A stretch of 25,829 bases of DNA from NCBI RefSeq assembly GCF_042647165.1, contig NZ_JBHRUV010000047.1; one strand, written 5' to 3'. This document shows, in pieces, positions 7,078 to 15,067 of the stretch. A program made the position numbers and the translations under genes. Positions within the stretch are counted from its first letter, which is position 1. Every line of letters starts with the position of its first letter. Below the pieces are notes generated by a model. That model was not told where the DNA came from, ran no database searches, and was given only the letters and a program-made list of their open reading frames with translations. Source of the stretch: Camelimonas abortus. GTDB taxonomy: Bacteria; Pseudomonadota; Alphaproteobacteria; Rhizobiales; Beijerinckiaceae.

Positions 7078-7593
7078 TCAGGCGGAGCGCGCCCGCTCAC
7101 CGCGATACCGCAGCCACAGCAGCAGAAACCCCAGCAGCGGCGTGATGATGTCGGTCCAGAAAATGGAGCCGGCGTTGCCGGGCGCGAAATTGTGGTCCGC
7201 CACCATCGACCGCACATGGCCGGCGGCGGCGCCCCACAGGAACAGCGCCGGCCCGAGGATGGCGGCGAGGCGCATGTCGAACCCGCGCCAGCAGGCCAGA
7301 AAGCCCACCGCGGCGAAGCCGAAGCTGGCGTAGCCCACCTCCAGCTGGAACGGGCTGTTGGCCCAGCCGATGAATTTCGCCGTCATCTCGCTGAAGGCGG
7401 CGTGCATCACCCCGTTGTAGAGAAACGTCAGGCCGACGCCGAAAAACAGGTACCAGAACAGCAGTTTTTCCGTCACGAGGCGGCGCGTGAGCGGTTTCGG
7501 CGCCCGCGCCATTCCGGCCAGGGCGACGGCGAGCGCGACCAGCAGAAAGGTGACGGTGAAATTCGACAGCGCCAGCACGACAAGCGTCTGCAT
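7078..7593 (-). CDS. Small four-helix membrane protein, DUF6790-like, 171 aa
   Basis: Integral inner-membrane protein of unknown function. Four hydrophobic stretches are visible: residues about 5-27 (LSNFTVTFLLVALAVALAG), 45-65 (FWYLFFGVGLTFLYNG), 85-105 and 115-165. The sequence NGVMHAAF and the acidic GNAGSIFWTDIITP resemble proteins annotated DUF6790, which I recall as widespread and uncharacterised. The ATG at 7593 is chosen because a GGGGGA run lies just upstream and the next residues form the first helix; earlier in-frame codons give an Arg-rich leader. It lies 132 bases after the FUSC gene on the same strand and could be cotranscribed with it. Confidence 0.7.
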   Translation of the reverse strand: MQTLVVLALSNFTVTFLLVALAVALAGMARAPKPLTRRLVTEKLLFWYLFFGVGLTFLYNGVMHAAFSEMTAKFIGWANSPFQLEVGYASFGFAAVGFLACWRGFDMRLAAILGPALFLWGAAAGHVRSMVADHNFAPGNAGSIFWTDIITPLLGFLLLWLRYRGERARSA

Positions 7594-7725
7594 GTTTTCC
7601 CCCCTGGCGCCCCCTGTGCGGCGCCGCAATGGCATGGCGGCGCGCCCGTCGCGCCCTGCCGGCGGCGCGCCTGTCGCGGCCTGCCGTCCACGCAGTCTGG
7701 CGCCGGCGCGCGCCGCCGTCACTGG

Positions 7726-9537
7726 TCATGGCGTCGCCGCGGCGCCGCGGGCGCGGCCGGTGAGCCGGTCAATGTGGGCGCAGGCTGCGACGACGCGGGC
7801 GAACAGCGCCGCCACGGCCGGCGTCGCCCCCGGCGGCGGCGACGGCCGCTCCGTCAGCCCGTCCTGCGCCTGTCGCGCCAGCGCCGCCAGCGCCAGCGCG
7901 TCTTCGGGGCGGACGGCACCCGGCGGGCAGGCGGCGATGGCGTCAAAGATCCGTTCGGCGGAATCAACGGCGGCCAGCCACGTCGCCGCCTCGGCGCTGG
8001 CCGGCGGCGGCTCCGCCAGGGCGGCGCCGAGACGGGCGCGGCAGTCGCAGATGGCGGCCCACGCCGCCGCCCGCGCCAGGGCCGGGTCCGGCCCCGTTCC
8101 GGCGAGGGCGCGCAGGCAGGCGGCCAGGGCGGCGCGCACCCGGTCAAACGCCGCCGCGTCCTGGCGCGAATGGCTGCGCGGCCACGGGAAATAGCCGACG
8201 AGCAGCACGATCGCGCCGCCGGCCAGCGTGTCGACGAAACGCTGGCCGGCGTAATCCGCCGACTGCGGGCCGGGAACGATGAGATCCACCAGCATCAGCA
8301 CCAGCGGCGTCAGGAACACCGCCTGCAGGGCGTAGGAGCGCGCCATGGCCCAGGGCAGCGCCGCGGCCAGCAGGCCGATGACCGCGCCGAAGCCGGCGCC
8401 CCTGGGCGTAAGCCAGAGAAGGACGGCGCCGATGACCACGCCCGCCGACGTGCCGATGCAGCGCTGGATGGCCCGGGCGAACACCGAGCCGAGATCCGGC
8501 TTCATCACCAGGCCGACGGTGAGCGGAATCCAGAACCAGTGGCTGGCGTCGACGACCAGCCGGCAGGCGTAGGCGATGCCGAGGCAGAGACCCAGCGCCG
8601 CCGCCGACTGCAGGACGGCGGCGTCCGGCGCCGGCCAGGGTATGGGCCGCTGCGGCGCGTCCTGCGGCGCCGGCCAGCGGGCGTCGCCGGCGAGCTCCTC
8701 CAGCAGGCGGGCGAGATCGCGGCGGCCGCAGCGTCCGGCCATGACGGCGTCGGCGGCTTCCTCCAGCCGCTGCGCCTGCGGCGCCAGCGTGGCTGGCGCC
8801 GTTTCGGCGGTGATGCGGGCGAACAGGGCGTCGGCGTCGCGCAGCGCCCCGGCGCGGAGCATCCGGCCGTCCGGCGGGGCGCGCCAGGCGGCGCTGAGCT
8901 GCATCGCCACCGCGCGGCGCGCAGCGGCCGCGTCGCGCACGCCGCTGGCCCGCACGCGCGCCAGCGTCGCCAGCGCCTGCAGCAGCTGCGCCGCCGCGGC
9001 GCGCTGCTGCGCCCTGTCCCGCAGCAGCGCCTCCGCCGCCAGCAGCGCCAGGTGCCAGAACGCGCCGGCGAGATAGAGCGCGGCCGGCTGGAAATAGGGC
9101 GCGGGAACGGGCGCGCCGATGGCGATGGCCGCCACCAGCAGCGCCTGCAACATGCCGATGGAGAGCGCCGGCCCCATGGCGCTGACGACGCCGGCCAGCA
9201 CGCCGGCCCCGGCCATGGCCAGCGCCACCCCCGCCGGCGGCAGCGCGTCGAGATATCCTGCGAAAAAGCCGAGCGCGCCGAGCGGCGCGGCGACGGCCAG
9301 CCGGCGCGCGCGGCTGCGATAGTCGCCGTCGCCTTCGCCGGTGACGCACATCAGCGCCCCCATGCCCAGCCACATGAAGGCGACGATGTCGCCGGACAGC
9401 GCGCCGGCGACGAACGGCGCGCCGACAGAGATGGCCGCCCGCACTGACGGCCCGGTGGGCCACACCGCCGGCCGCATGCCAAGCAGCGCCTTCGTCCATG
9501 CGTATCGCGCGCCTTGCGGCGCAACGGCGTCGGCCAT
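7726..9537 (-). CDS. FUSC-family inner-membrane protein, 603 aa
   Basis: Member of the fusaric acid resistance/aromatic-acid exporter superfamily (FUSC; AaeB/YccS-like). These are inner-membrane proteins thought to pump aromatic acids or weak acids. It shows the usual duplicated architecture. An N-terminal block of about five or six hydrophobic helices (about residues 20-165) is followed by a soluble helical region (about 165-320). A second membrane block begins at about residue 330, with PLTVGLVMKPDLGSVFARAIQR and the conserved RCIGTSAGVVIGA, and is followed by a C-terminal soluble helical domain. KPDxGSVFARAxQRxxGT is a family signature. The start at 9537 follows GGAGGGG. No membrane-fusion partner is adjacent. 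A possible EcfG-type promoter at 9725-9750 could drive it from a divergent region. Confidence 0.85.
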   Translation of the reverse strand: MADAVAPQGARYAWTKALLGMRPAVWPTGPSVRAAISVGAPFVAGALSGDIVAFMWLGMGALMCVTGEGDGDYRSRARRLAVAAPLGALGFFAGYLDALPPAGVALAMAGAGVLAGVVSAMGPALSIGMLQALLVAAIAIGAPVPAPYFQPAALYLAGAFWHLALLAAEALLRDRAQQRAAAAQLLQALATLARVRASGVRDAAAARRAVAMQLSAAWRAPPDGRMLRAGALRDADALFARITAETAPATLAPQAQRLEEAADAVMAGRCGRRDLARLLEELAGDARWPAPQDAPQRPIPWPAPDAAVLQSAAALGLCLGIAYACRLVVDASHWFWIPLTVGLVMKPDLGSVFARAIQRCIGTSAGVVIGAVLLWLTPRGAGFGAVIGLLAAALPWAMARSYALQAVFLTPLVLMLVDLIVPGPQSADYAGQRFVDTLAGGAIVLLVGYFPWPRSHSRQDAAAFDRVRAALAACLRALAGTGPDPALARAAAWAAICDCRARLGAALAEPPPASAEAATWLAAVDSAERIFDAIAACPPGAVRPEDALALAALARQAQDGLTERPSPPPGATPAVAALFARVVAACAHIDRLTGRARGAAATP

Positions 9538-9722
9538 GAGCCCCTCCCCCTGCTCCGCCGCGCCCCGCGCGCGGCCCAGACCCGTGTTCGCCAGGTTGCG
9601 ACATCCGCCGGCCGTCTGCAATCGGGCGACGTCTGGCGGCGCCGGCCCCCGCCCGCTTCCGGCGGCCGCGGCGCCTGCGGCGGCCGCGGGGCCTTGCGCC
9701 GGCCGCGCCAGCGACATTCGCC

Positions 9723-9750
9723 GGAACCTTACGGCGTCTGCTGACGTTCC
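9723..9750. promoter_or_regulatory. Candidate bidirectional EcfG-type stress promoter
   Basis: On the plus strand GGAAC (9723-9727), a 17-base spacer and CGTT (9745-9748) match the EcfG general-stress consensus of Alphaproteobacteria. The same DNA on the minus strand reads GGAAC (9746-9750), 17 bases, GGTT (9725-9728), one mismatch from consensus. It lies between the FUSC gene and the small peptide/csbD genes, so it could serve both. CsbD genes are commonly part of stress regulons, which fits. Confidence 0.55.
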
Positions 9751-9849
9751 TGTAACGGACGACGGACATGACGGACGCCTGGACGGAAATACCGCCATCT
9801 CACGTCATTTCCGGCGACAGTTTTCATGAAAAAACCGGGAGTTTCGCGA

Positions 9850-9924
9850 ATGGGGCGAAGTCTGTTGCTTTGGCTGATCGGCGTTCCCATTCCGGTCATC
9901 ATCCTGATCTGGTTTTTAACCTGA
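9850..9924 (+). CDS. Single-helix membrane peptide, 24 aa
   Basis: A very short gene beginning MGRSLLLWLIGVPIPVII and continuing as hydrophobic sequence to a TGA at 9922-9924. GGGAG (9837-9841) lies eight bases before the ATG at 9850. An in-frame ATG at 9826 (32 aa) has no SD. The product would be one transmembrane helix with a Pro-x-Pro kink and a basic N-terminus. I recall similar hydrophobic mini-proteins (LLWLxGxPxPxIIL) in Proteobacteria, without known function. It sits downstream of an EcfG-like promoter and 76 bases upstream of csbD, suggesting stress co-expression. Confidence 0.65.
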   Translation: MGRSLLLWLIGVPIPVIILIWFLT

Positions 9925-10000
9925 CGTGACGGCGGCGTGACCGCGTCATGTCTCCGGCTGGCGATGACGTCGCCGGCGACACCGACAGAAAGGACAGCAC

Positions 10001-10204
10001 ATGGACTGGAGCCGCGTGGAAGGAAACTGGAAACAGCTCAAGGGCAAGGTGAAGGAGCAGTGGGGCAGGCTCACTGACGACGACCTGGACGTCATTGAGG
10101 GCCGGCGCGACCAGCTCGAGGGCAAGATCCAGGAGCGCTATGGCCTGGAGAAGGACCGCGTGCGCGCGGACGTCGACAGCTGGTACGGATCGCAGCGCTG
10201 GTGA
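10001..10204 (+). CDS. CsbD-family stress protein, 67 aa
   Basis: CsbD-like proteins are small, charged, helical stress-induced proteins of unclear biochemical role, first described in the Bacillus sigma-B regulon. This one has the family hallmarks: an N-terminal WxxVEGNWKQLKGKVKEQWG block, then LTDDDLDVIEGRRDQLEGKIQERYG, and a Trp-containing end. Its length (67 aa) is normal. AAGGA lies upstream of the ATG. A strong hairpin with a short T run (10274-10297) follows. The upstream EcfG-like promoter at 9723-9748 is the likely source of transcription. Confidence 0.93.
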   Translation: MDWSRVEGNWKQLKGKVKEQWGRLTDDDLDVIEGRRDQLEGKIQERYGLEKDRVRADVDSWYGSQRW

Positions 10205-10273
10205 GGCGGCTGGCGGCGCGGCCCCGGGGCGTCTCCCGCCAGGCCCGCCGCACGCCGCAAACGCTGAAAGGAG

Positions 10274-10297
10274 CCCCAGGCCCGCGCCTGGGGTTTC
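10274..10297 (+). terminator. Rho-independent terminator after csbD
   Basis: CCCCAGGC (10274-10281), loop CCGC, GCCTGGGG (10286-10293), then TTT. The perfect 8-base stem lies 70 bases after the csbD stop. Confidence 0.75.
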
Positions 10298-10328
10298 TCC
10301 ATGGCCGGCGCGCGGCGCCGGCCAGGCG

Positions 10329-10354
10329 GCGGCCGCAGCCGGAGCTGCGGCCGC
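10329..10354. terminator. Hairpin between convergent genes
   Basis: GCGGCCGCAGC (10329-10339), loop CGGA, GCTGCGGCCGC (10344-10354): a perfect 11-base stem just past the stop of the minus-strand gene ending at 10361. There is no T run. It probably ends that transcript. Confidence 0.55.
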
Positions 10355-10360
10355 GGGCGG

Positions 10361-10975
10361 TCACCCCTTGCCCAGCAGCGGGTCCGGGTTGAAGGTGGAA
10401 AGCGGCGAATCCTTCCGGCCCCAGGTCCGCTGCGCCACATGCACGTGGACGTCGCGGGCGCCGTTGGCCTTCAGGGCCCCGATGATGGCGGCGTCGCGGG
10501 CCGGATCGGGGTTGTGCACCCACAGCACCAGACCGCCGGAAGCCAGCTGCATCTCGACGTCGCGGGCGTGCCTGCGCCCCACCAGACGAGCCAGCAGCAG
10601 GCCGACGGCGCCGCCGGCGGCTACGCCGCCCGCCGCCACGGCGATCACCGGCGCCAGCGCCGCGCCCGCGGTGGCCGCCGCCGCGACGGCGCCGGCGCCG
10701 AGGGCGTAAACCGGCGCGGCCACGAGCGCGGAGACTCCCTCGCTGCGCTCCTCCGGCGCCTTGTAGGCCTCACGCGGGGTGTCGGGGCTGTCGGCCTGGG
10801 CCCCGGCGGACTGGGGCCCGCTTGCCGGGGGCGCGGTGAGCGCGCTCAGATCCTCGCGCGATACGCCGATCTTCAGCAGCGCGTCCACGGCCGCGTTCAG
10901 CTCACCCTCTCCGCCGAACAGCGCCACGACTTCGCGCTCTTCATAGCGCACCGCCACATCATCACTCTCAGACAT
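10361..10975 (-). CDS. YflT-like stress protein with glycine-zipper segment, 204 aa
   Basis: Residues about 10-50 (VVALFGGEGELNAAVDALLKIGVSREDLSAL) resemble the N-terminal alpha/beta module of heat-induced YflT/GsiB-like proteins (general stress protein 17M). The middle (about 85-135) is a Gly/Ala-rich hydrophobic stretch with small-residue spacing, able to form a membrane hairpin or glycine zipper. The C-terminal part (about 140-185) has GGLVLWVHNPDPARDAAII and a His/Val strand, like a second copy of an alpha/beta fold. GGAG precedes the ATG at 10975. It is convergent with csbD, and both probably serve stress responses. The molecular role is not known. Confidence 0.65.
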   Translation of the reverse strand: MSESDDVAVRYEEREVVALFGGEGELNAAVDALLKIGVSREDLSALTAPPASGPQSAGAQADSPDTPREAYKAPEERSEGVSALVAAPVYALGAGAVAAAATAGAALAPVIAVAAGGVAAGGAVGLLLARLVGRRHARDVEMQLASGGLVLWVHNPDPARDAAIIGALKANGARDVHVHVAQRTWGRKDSPLSTFNPDPLLGKG

Positions 10976-11055
10976 GTTTACCTAGCTCCTGCGCCCCCCT
11001 CGCTCCGGCCTGGACGCCGGAGCTCCAGTCCAGGCGCCTCCGATCAGACGCGATG

Positions 11056-11081
11056 TCCTGCGCCGGCGGGCCGGCGCAGGA
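11056..11081 (-). terminator. Hairpin after lipoprotein gene
   Basis: TCCTGCGCCGG (11056-11066), loop CGGG, CCGGCGCAGGA (11071-11081). The perfect 11-base stem begins 12 bases past the stop codon at 11093. There is no T run on the minus strand. Confidence 0.5.
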
Positions 11082-11092
11082 TTCGGCTGGTT

Positions 11093-11554
11093 TTACCACC
11101 ACCACCAGCCGGGGCCGCCCCAGCCGCCCCAGGTCGCATAGTCCCAGGCGTTGAGGCTGGCGATGTCGGCCGCCTGCTGCTCGAGCTGCGCCGCCATCAG
11201 CCGGTCCTGGGCGATGGATTTCTGCACGGCGAGGGCCTTGTATTGCTGGTAATTCTGCTCGCCGCCCACATAAATGCAGTTGCAGCCCTGCGGGTCCGCG
11301 TAGATGAACACCGGCTTGCCTTTGACGTGGCGCACGGTGAAGGCGTTGGGCGGCAGCGCGGCCAGCGCCTTCTGCTGTTTGGGCGTGTCGGCGGTCTTCA
11401 TGGTGAAGCCGGCCGCCGACAGCATGTCGGTGGTGGAAGGCGGCGGAGTTGTCTGGCACGCAGCGAGCATGACCGCCGCGGCCGCCGCCGCCCCTGCGGC
11501 CAGCGTCATGCGGACGCCGCCGGCAAAACTTTTCGCCCCGTATGACCACGCCAT
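11093..11554 (-). CDS. Putative lipoprotein, Trp-rich C-terminus, 153 aa
   Basis: Predicted lipoprotein of unknown function. A basic start is followed by an Ala-rich hydrophobic stretch and the lipobox VMLAAC, with Cys33 as the lipidated residue, then a Thr/Pro linker. The mature part has VKGKPVFIYADPQGCNCIYVGG, containing a CxC pair, a helical Gln-rich segment (about 105-130) and the ending WGGWGGPGWWWW. GGAGGAG lies before the ATG at 11554. I recall similar uncharacterised lipoproteins with the CxCxYVG motif in Proteobacteria. It lies upstream of the stress protein gene on the same strand, separated by a hairpin. Confidence 0.7.
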   Translation of the reverse strand: MAWSYGAKSFAGGVRMTLAAGAAAAAAVMLAACQTTPPPSTTDMLSAAGFTMKTADTPKQQKALAALPPNAFTVRHVKGKPVFIYADPQGCNCIYVGGEQNYQQYKALAVQKSIAQDRLMAAQLEQQAADIASLNAWDYATWGGWGGPGWWWW

Positions 11555-11860
11555 GGTGTGCTCCTCCGCTGGATTGACCGCCGGGCCTGACCGCCCGGAC
11601 CGCCCTGCGCCGCCGGCAGACGCCGGCGCGCCGACAGCAGACCACACCTGCCGCCGTCCGCCAATCATCTTGCCGCGGTTTATGCACCGCCTCCCGACCG
11701 GGAGGCGCGGCGAACGCAGGGCGCGGAACCGCGCCGCCGGTCGCCGGGCCGGCGCAGGTCGCCTGCGCGGGCTGTTTCCCGCGGCGCGGCCGCCGCGGCC
11801 TGCGCCCGCGGCAGTGAGCGCCCCGCCGCGCGTGTCCGGCGGCGCCCCGCCCGGCGCGGC
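11555..11860. other. Intergenic region with hairpin
   Basis: There is no convincing gene. The region holds CGCCTCCC (11688-11695), loop GACC, GGGAGGCG (11700-11707), a perfect 8-base stem that may end the acyl-CoA ligase transcript. Another short dyad, GCGCGGC-TCA-GCCGCGC, overlaps the ligase stop codon. Confidence 0.4.
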
Positions 11861-13507
11861 TCAGCCGCGCTTCTTGCGGGCGCGCAGGTCGATGACGCCC
11901 GGCGCCTGGCGCGGATCGGCGCCGGGCGGAAACAGGCTGGTTTTCTGCACCTTTTGCGTGCTGGTTTTCGGCAGCTCGTCAAGGAACAGGATCCAGCCCG
12001 GCGGCTTGTAATAGGCCAGCCGCCCGTTGGTCCAGTCAAAGAGCTCCGTCGCCAGCGCCTCGCCCGCCCGTTCCGGATGACGCGGGCGGATGCAGGCGAA
12101 CACCTCCTGCTCGCGCACCTCGCCCGGGGCGGCGATCACCGCCGCCTCCGCCACCTCCGGATGGGCGAGCAGCGTCGCCTCCACTTCGGCGGCGGCGATG
12201 TTTTCGCCGGAACGGCGGATGATGTTCCTGTTGCGGTCGACGAAATAGAGCATGCCGGTTTCGTCCTGGCGCACCACGTCGCCGGTGTGGAACCAGCCGC
12301 CGCGCCAGGCCTCGGCCGTGGCTTCAGGATTTTTCAGATATTCGCGGAACATGCCGAGGCGCGGGTTGTCGCCGCAGCGGCGCACCAGCAGCTGGCCCTC
12401 GCGCCCCGCCGGCACGTCATTGTCGTTTTCGTCAACAACGCGCGCCTCGAGGTCGATGCCCGGCCGGCCGAGCGGGCGGCCGATGGCGCGGGTGTGGATC
12501 ATGCGCGGCTCGGTGTCGGCGATGAAGCCGCCGCCGGTCTCGGTCATGCCCCACAGCTCGACCAGCGGCGCGTTGAAGCGCCGTTCGCATTCCTCGTGGA
12601 TCTCCGGCTCGACGCCCGCCCCCAGCATGAAGCGCAGGCCGTGCGCCCGCTCCTCCGGCGTCGGCGGCAGCTTGATCAGCATGCCCGGGATGACGCCGAG
12701 ATAGTGGGCGATGGTGGCGTGGCTGTCGATGAGCTCGCGCCACCAGCTCTGCGGATGGAACCGGTCCGGCAGGATCACCGCCCCGCCAGTGGCCAGGGCC
12801 GCCATGAAGCTGAACACGCCGGCGTTGATGTGGAACAGCGGCAGCGGATTGTAGATGCGCTCGGCGCATTCCCGGTACCGGGCCATCCCGGTGGTGCTGC
12901 GGCACATGAGGCCGACGCCGAGGTAATATTCGTTGTCGGTGACGCAGCCCTTGGGCCGGCCGGTGGTGCCGGAGGTGTAATAGAGGCAGGTTTCCGTGTC
13001 GCGCCCCGGCGTCGTGGCGGCGGCGGGGGCGCGCGGCGGCGGAAACGGCTCCGGCGAGGTCACGTCGTGCAGCGCCGGCGGGCGTTCGCACAGGGCCAGC
13101 GCCCGCCGCGCCTGGTCCATGCGCTCCGGCAGCGCCACCAGCAGCGTCGCCTCCGAATGCTCCAGCAGGTAGCGCATTTCGTCCGGCCGGTAATCCGGAT
13201 TGACCGGGGCGAGAGAGACGCCCAGCCGGTTGAGCGCCAGGAAATGCAGGAAATGCTCCGGCCTGTTCTCCAGCAGCACGGCGACGCGATGGCCGGGGCC
13301 GTAGCCTGCGGCGCGGTAACGGGCGGCGAGCCCGTCGACGGCGGCGCGCGCGCCGGCGTAGGTCCAGGTCCGCCCCTCCGGCAGATAGGCGCGGCCGGCC
13401 AGCGGGCCCACCACCAGAAAGTCATTGTCCGGGCAGATGGCGGCGACCTTCAGGAACATGTCGCTGACCGTGGCGGCGTCGCAGATGTCGTTCGGTATCC
13501 GGGTCAT
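11861..13507 (-). CDS. Acyl-CoA synthetase (AMP-forming ligase), 548 aa
   Basis: ANL-superfamily adenylating enzyme, which would activate a carboxylic acid with ATP and join it to CoA. The P-loop-like motif YYTSGTTGRPKG is near residues 176-187. Further motifs are PLFHINAG, WGMTETGGGF, the TGD motif in GGWFHTGDVV, and the C-terminal catalytic Lys region LPKTSTQKVQK. Length is normal for the family. Overall the sequence resembles crotonobetaine/carnitine-CoA ligase (CaiC) and related medium-substrate ligases, but the substrate cannot be assigned. GGAGAG precedes the ATG at 13507. It follows the periplasmic binding protein gene by 95 bases on the same strand and is probably cotranscribed with it. 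Confidence 0.9.
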   Translation of the reverse strand: MTRIPNDICDAATVSDMFLKVAAICPDNDFLVVGPLAGRAYLPEGRTWTYAGARAAVDGLAARYRAAGYGPGHRVAVLLENRPEHFLHFLALNRLGVSLAPVNPDYRPDEMRYLLEHSEATLLVALPERMDQARRALALCERPPALHDVTSPEPFPPPRAPAAATTPGRDTETCLYYTSGTTGRPKGCVTDNEYYLGVGLMCRSTTGMARYRECAERIYNPLPLFHINAGVFSFMAALATGGAVILPDRFHPQSWWRELIDSHATIAHYLGVIPGMLIKLPPTPEERAHGLRFMLGAGVEPEIHEECERRFNAPLVELWGMTETGGGFIADTEPRMIHTRAIGRPLGRPGIDLEARVVDENDNDVPAGREGQLLVRRCGDNPRLGMFREYLKNPEATAEAWRGGWFHTGDVVRQDETGMLYFVDRNRNIIRRSGENIAAAEVEATLLAHPEVAEAAVIAAPGEVREQEVFACIRPRHPERAGEALATELFDWTNGRLAYYKPPGWILFLDELPKTSTQKVQKTSLFPPGADPRQAPGVIDLRARKKRG

Positions 13508-13602
13508 TCAGGCTCTCCGTCGAAGGCGGCGCGCCGGCGCGGCCGGCGGCGCGGCGGCTGGCCCGGACGCGGCGCCCCGCCGGCGCCCGGGCCCGGCCCG
13601 GC

Positions 13603-14829
13603 TCACTTGCGCAGCGCGGAATCGATAACGGGGCCAAAGCGTTCGTAAGATTCCCCGTTAAAGCGGATGAGCTGCAGCTGCTCGATCGGGTAATGGTCGT
13701 CCGGCGCGGTGTTGATGACGATGCCCGGCAGCAGCAGGCCCGGCCGGAAGTCGCGGAGGCTGGCCGCCTGGCGCATGATGTTCTCGCGCGAGAAGTCGTC
13801 GCCGCACTGGCGCAGCACCTGCTCCAGCGTCTGGGCGGAGACATAGGCGTAGACGGTGAGCGGGTCCTTCAGGTCCGCCTCCGGCAGGTATTTTCCGTAG
13901 AACGCCCGCCACTCGGCGAAGGCCGGATCGCTGGCCCATTCCGGGTCGTTGGGATCCTTGATGTAGGCGCTGGAGATGATGCCGACGGCGTTCTCCTTGC
14001 CGGCCGGCCCGATGACGGCGGCGATGGAGTTGGCGTTGGAGCCGAGATAGTGGGTTGGCTTCCAGCCCAGCTCCGCCACCTTGCGTATGGCCTGGGCGGC
14101 GAACTTGGGCGTGGTCATGTTCATGAAGGTGTCGGCGCCGGAGGCGCGCAGCTTCACGATCTGCGAGTCCACGGTTGGGTCGGTGGACTCATAGGGCGCC
14201 TCGGCCACGATCATGTCGACCCGCTCGCCGAGACCGTCGCGGAAGCCCTGACGCACGTCGCGCCCGAAATCGTCGTTCTGGTAGAGGATGCCGATCTTCG
14301 CGTCCGGTTTCGTCGCCTTGAGATGGGCGGCGAAGGCGCGCCCTTCGGTCTGGTAGCTGGGCTGCAGGCCCATGGCCCAGGGCCAGGTCCTGTGATCGCC
14401 GAACTTGGTGGCGCCGGAGGCGATGAACAGGTGCGGCGTCTTCCGCCCGTCCAGATAGCGCAGCGTGGCGGTGCTGGTGGGCGCGCCGAGCGAGCCGTAC
14501 ATCAGCAGCACGCCGTCCTGCTCCACCAGCTTGCGGGTCTGCTCCACCGTCTTTGGCGGGCTGTAGGCGTCGTCGTAGCTGAGAACGCGCACCTTGCGGC
14601 CGTTAACGCCGCCGCGGTCGTTGACCATGCGGAAATAGGCCTCGGCCGCCTTGCCCAGCACCGCGTAGACCGCCGCCGGGCCGCTGTAGGCGTTGACGTT
14701 GCCGATGAGAATTTCATCTGGCGCGTCGCGGCCCTGCCGGGCGCGGGCGAATTGCGGCAAGGCAGGCGCCATCGCGCCCGCGGCGAGGCCGAGCACGGCC
14801 GCCCTGCGGGTTACGCCGTCGTCGGACAT
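13603..14829 (-). CDS. Periplasmic binding protein, branched-chain amino acid type, 408 aa
   Basis: Substrate-binding protein of the Leu/Ile/Val-type ABC importers (Peripla_BP_6). The N-terminus TRRAAVLGLAAGAMAPAL looks like a Tat-type signal. The mature start has ILIGNVNAYSGPAAVYAVLG. Other family features are GVNGRKVRVLSYDDAYSP, KLVEQDGVLLMYGSLG and KIGILYQNDDFGRDV. Proteins of this class bind aromatic acids, amides, short acids or amino acids. No permease or ATPase genes of this type lie within the window. GGAGGAAA precedes the ATG at 14829. Pairing with an acyl-CoA ligase suggests uptake of the acid that the ligase activates. Confidence 0.9.
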   Translation of the reverse strand: MSDDGVTRRAAVLGLAAGAMAPALPQFARARQGRDAPDEILIGNVNAYSGPAAVYAVLGKAAEAYFRMVNDRGGVNGRKVRVLSYDDAYSPPKTVEQTRKLVEQDGVLLMYGSLGAPTSTATLRYLDGRKTPHLFIASGATKFGDHRTWPWAMGLQPSYQTEGRAFAAHLKATKPDAKIGILYQNDDFGRDVRQGFRDGLGERVDMIVAEAPYESTDPTVDSQIVKLRASGADTFMNMTTPKFAAQAIRKVAELGWKPTHYLGSNANSIAAVIGPAGKENAVGIISSAYIKDPNDPEWASDPAFAEWRAFYGKYLPEADLKDPLTVYAYVSAQTLEQVLRQCGDDFSRENIMRQAASLRDFRPGLLLPGIVINTAPDDHYPIEQLQLIRFNGESYERFGPVIDSALRK

Positions 14830-14902
14830 GGCGTTTCCTCCTTCTGTCGTCTGTGGCGCAAGTTTCTGCGCCGCGCCGGTTTTCCGGTCATGACGGCGAT
14901 TG

Positions 14903-14928
14903 TTGACCCTGTGCCCGGAAGCGGTCAA
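14903..14928. promoter_or_regulatory. Inverted repeat in divergent control region
   Basis: TTGACC (14903-14908) and GGTCAA (14923-14928) form a perfect 6-base dyad with a 14-base spacer. It lies in the 238-base gap between the divergent binding-protein and serine-hydrolase genes. It could be an operator common to both. No regulator gene is adjacent. Confidence 0.35.
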
Positions 14929-15067
14929 TGGCCGCCGGCCGCAGCCCCGCCCTGCGCGCCCGCCCGCCTTTTGCCGCTTGCGCGGCGGCCGGTACTGGTG
15001 CGTACTTGGCCGCTGGCGGGCGCGCGGCCCGCGCCCGCGCGCAGCGGGCAGGACAAGGGGGGAGACC

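Noticed and set aside
7192..9447. Very long open plus-strand frame opposite the FUSC and DUF6790-like genes
   Set aside because: Its product is Arg/Gly/His/Gln-rich without domains. It mirrors two well-supported minus-strand genes, as expected in GC-rich DNA.
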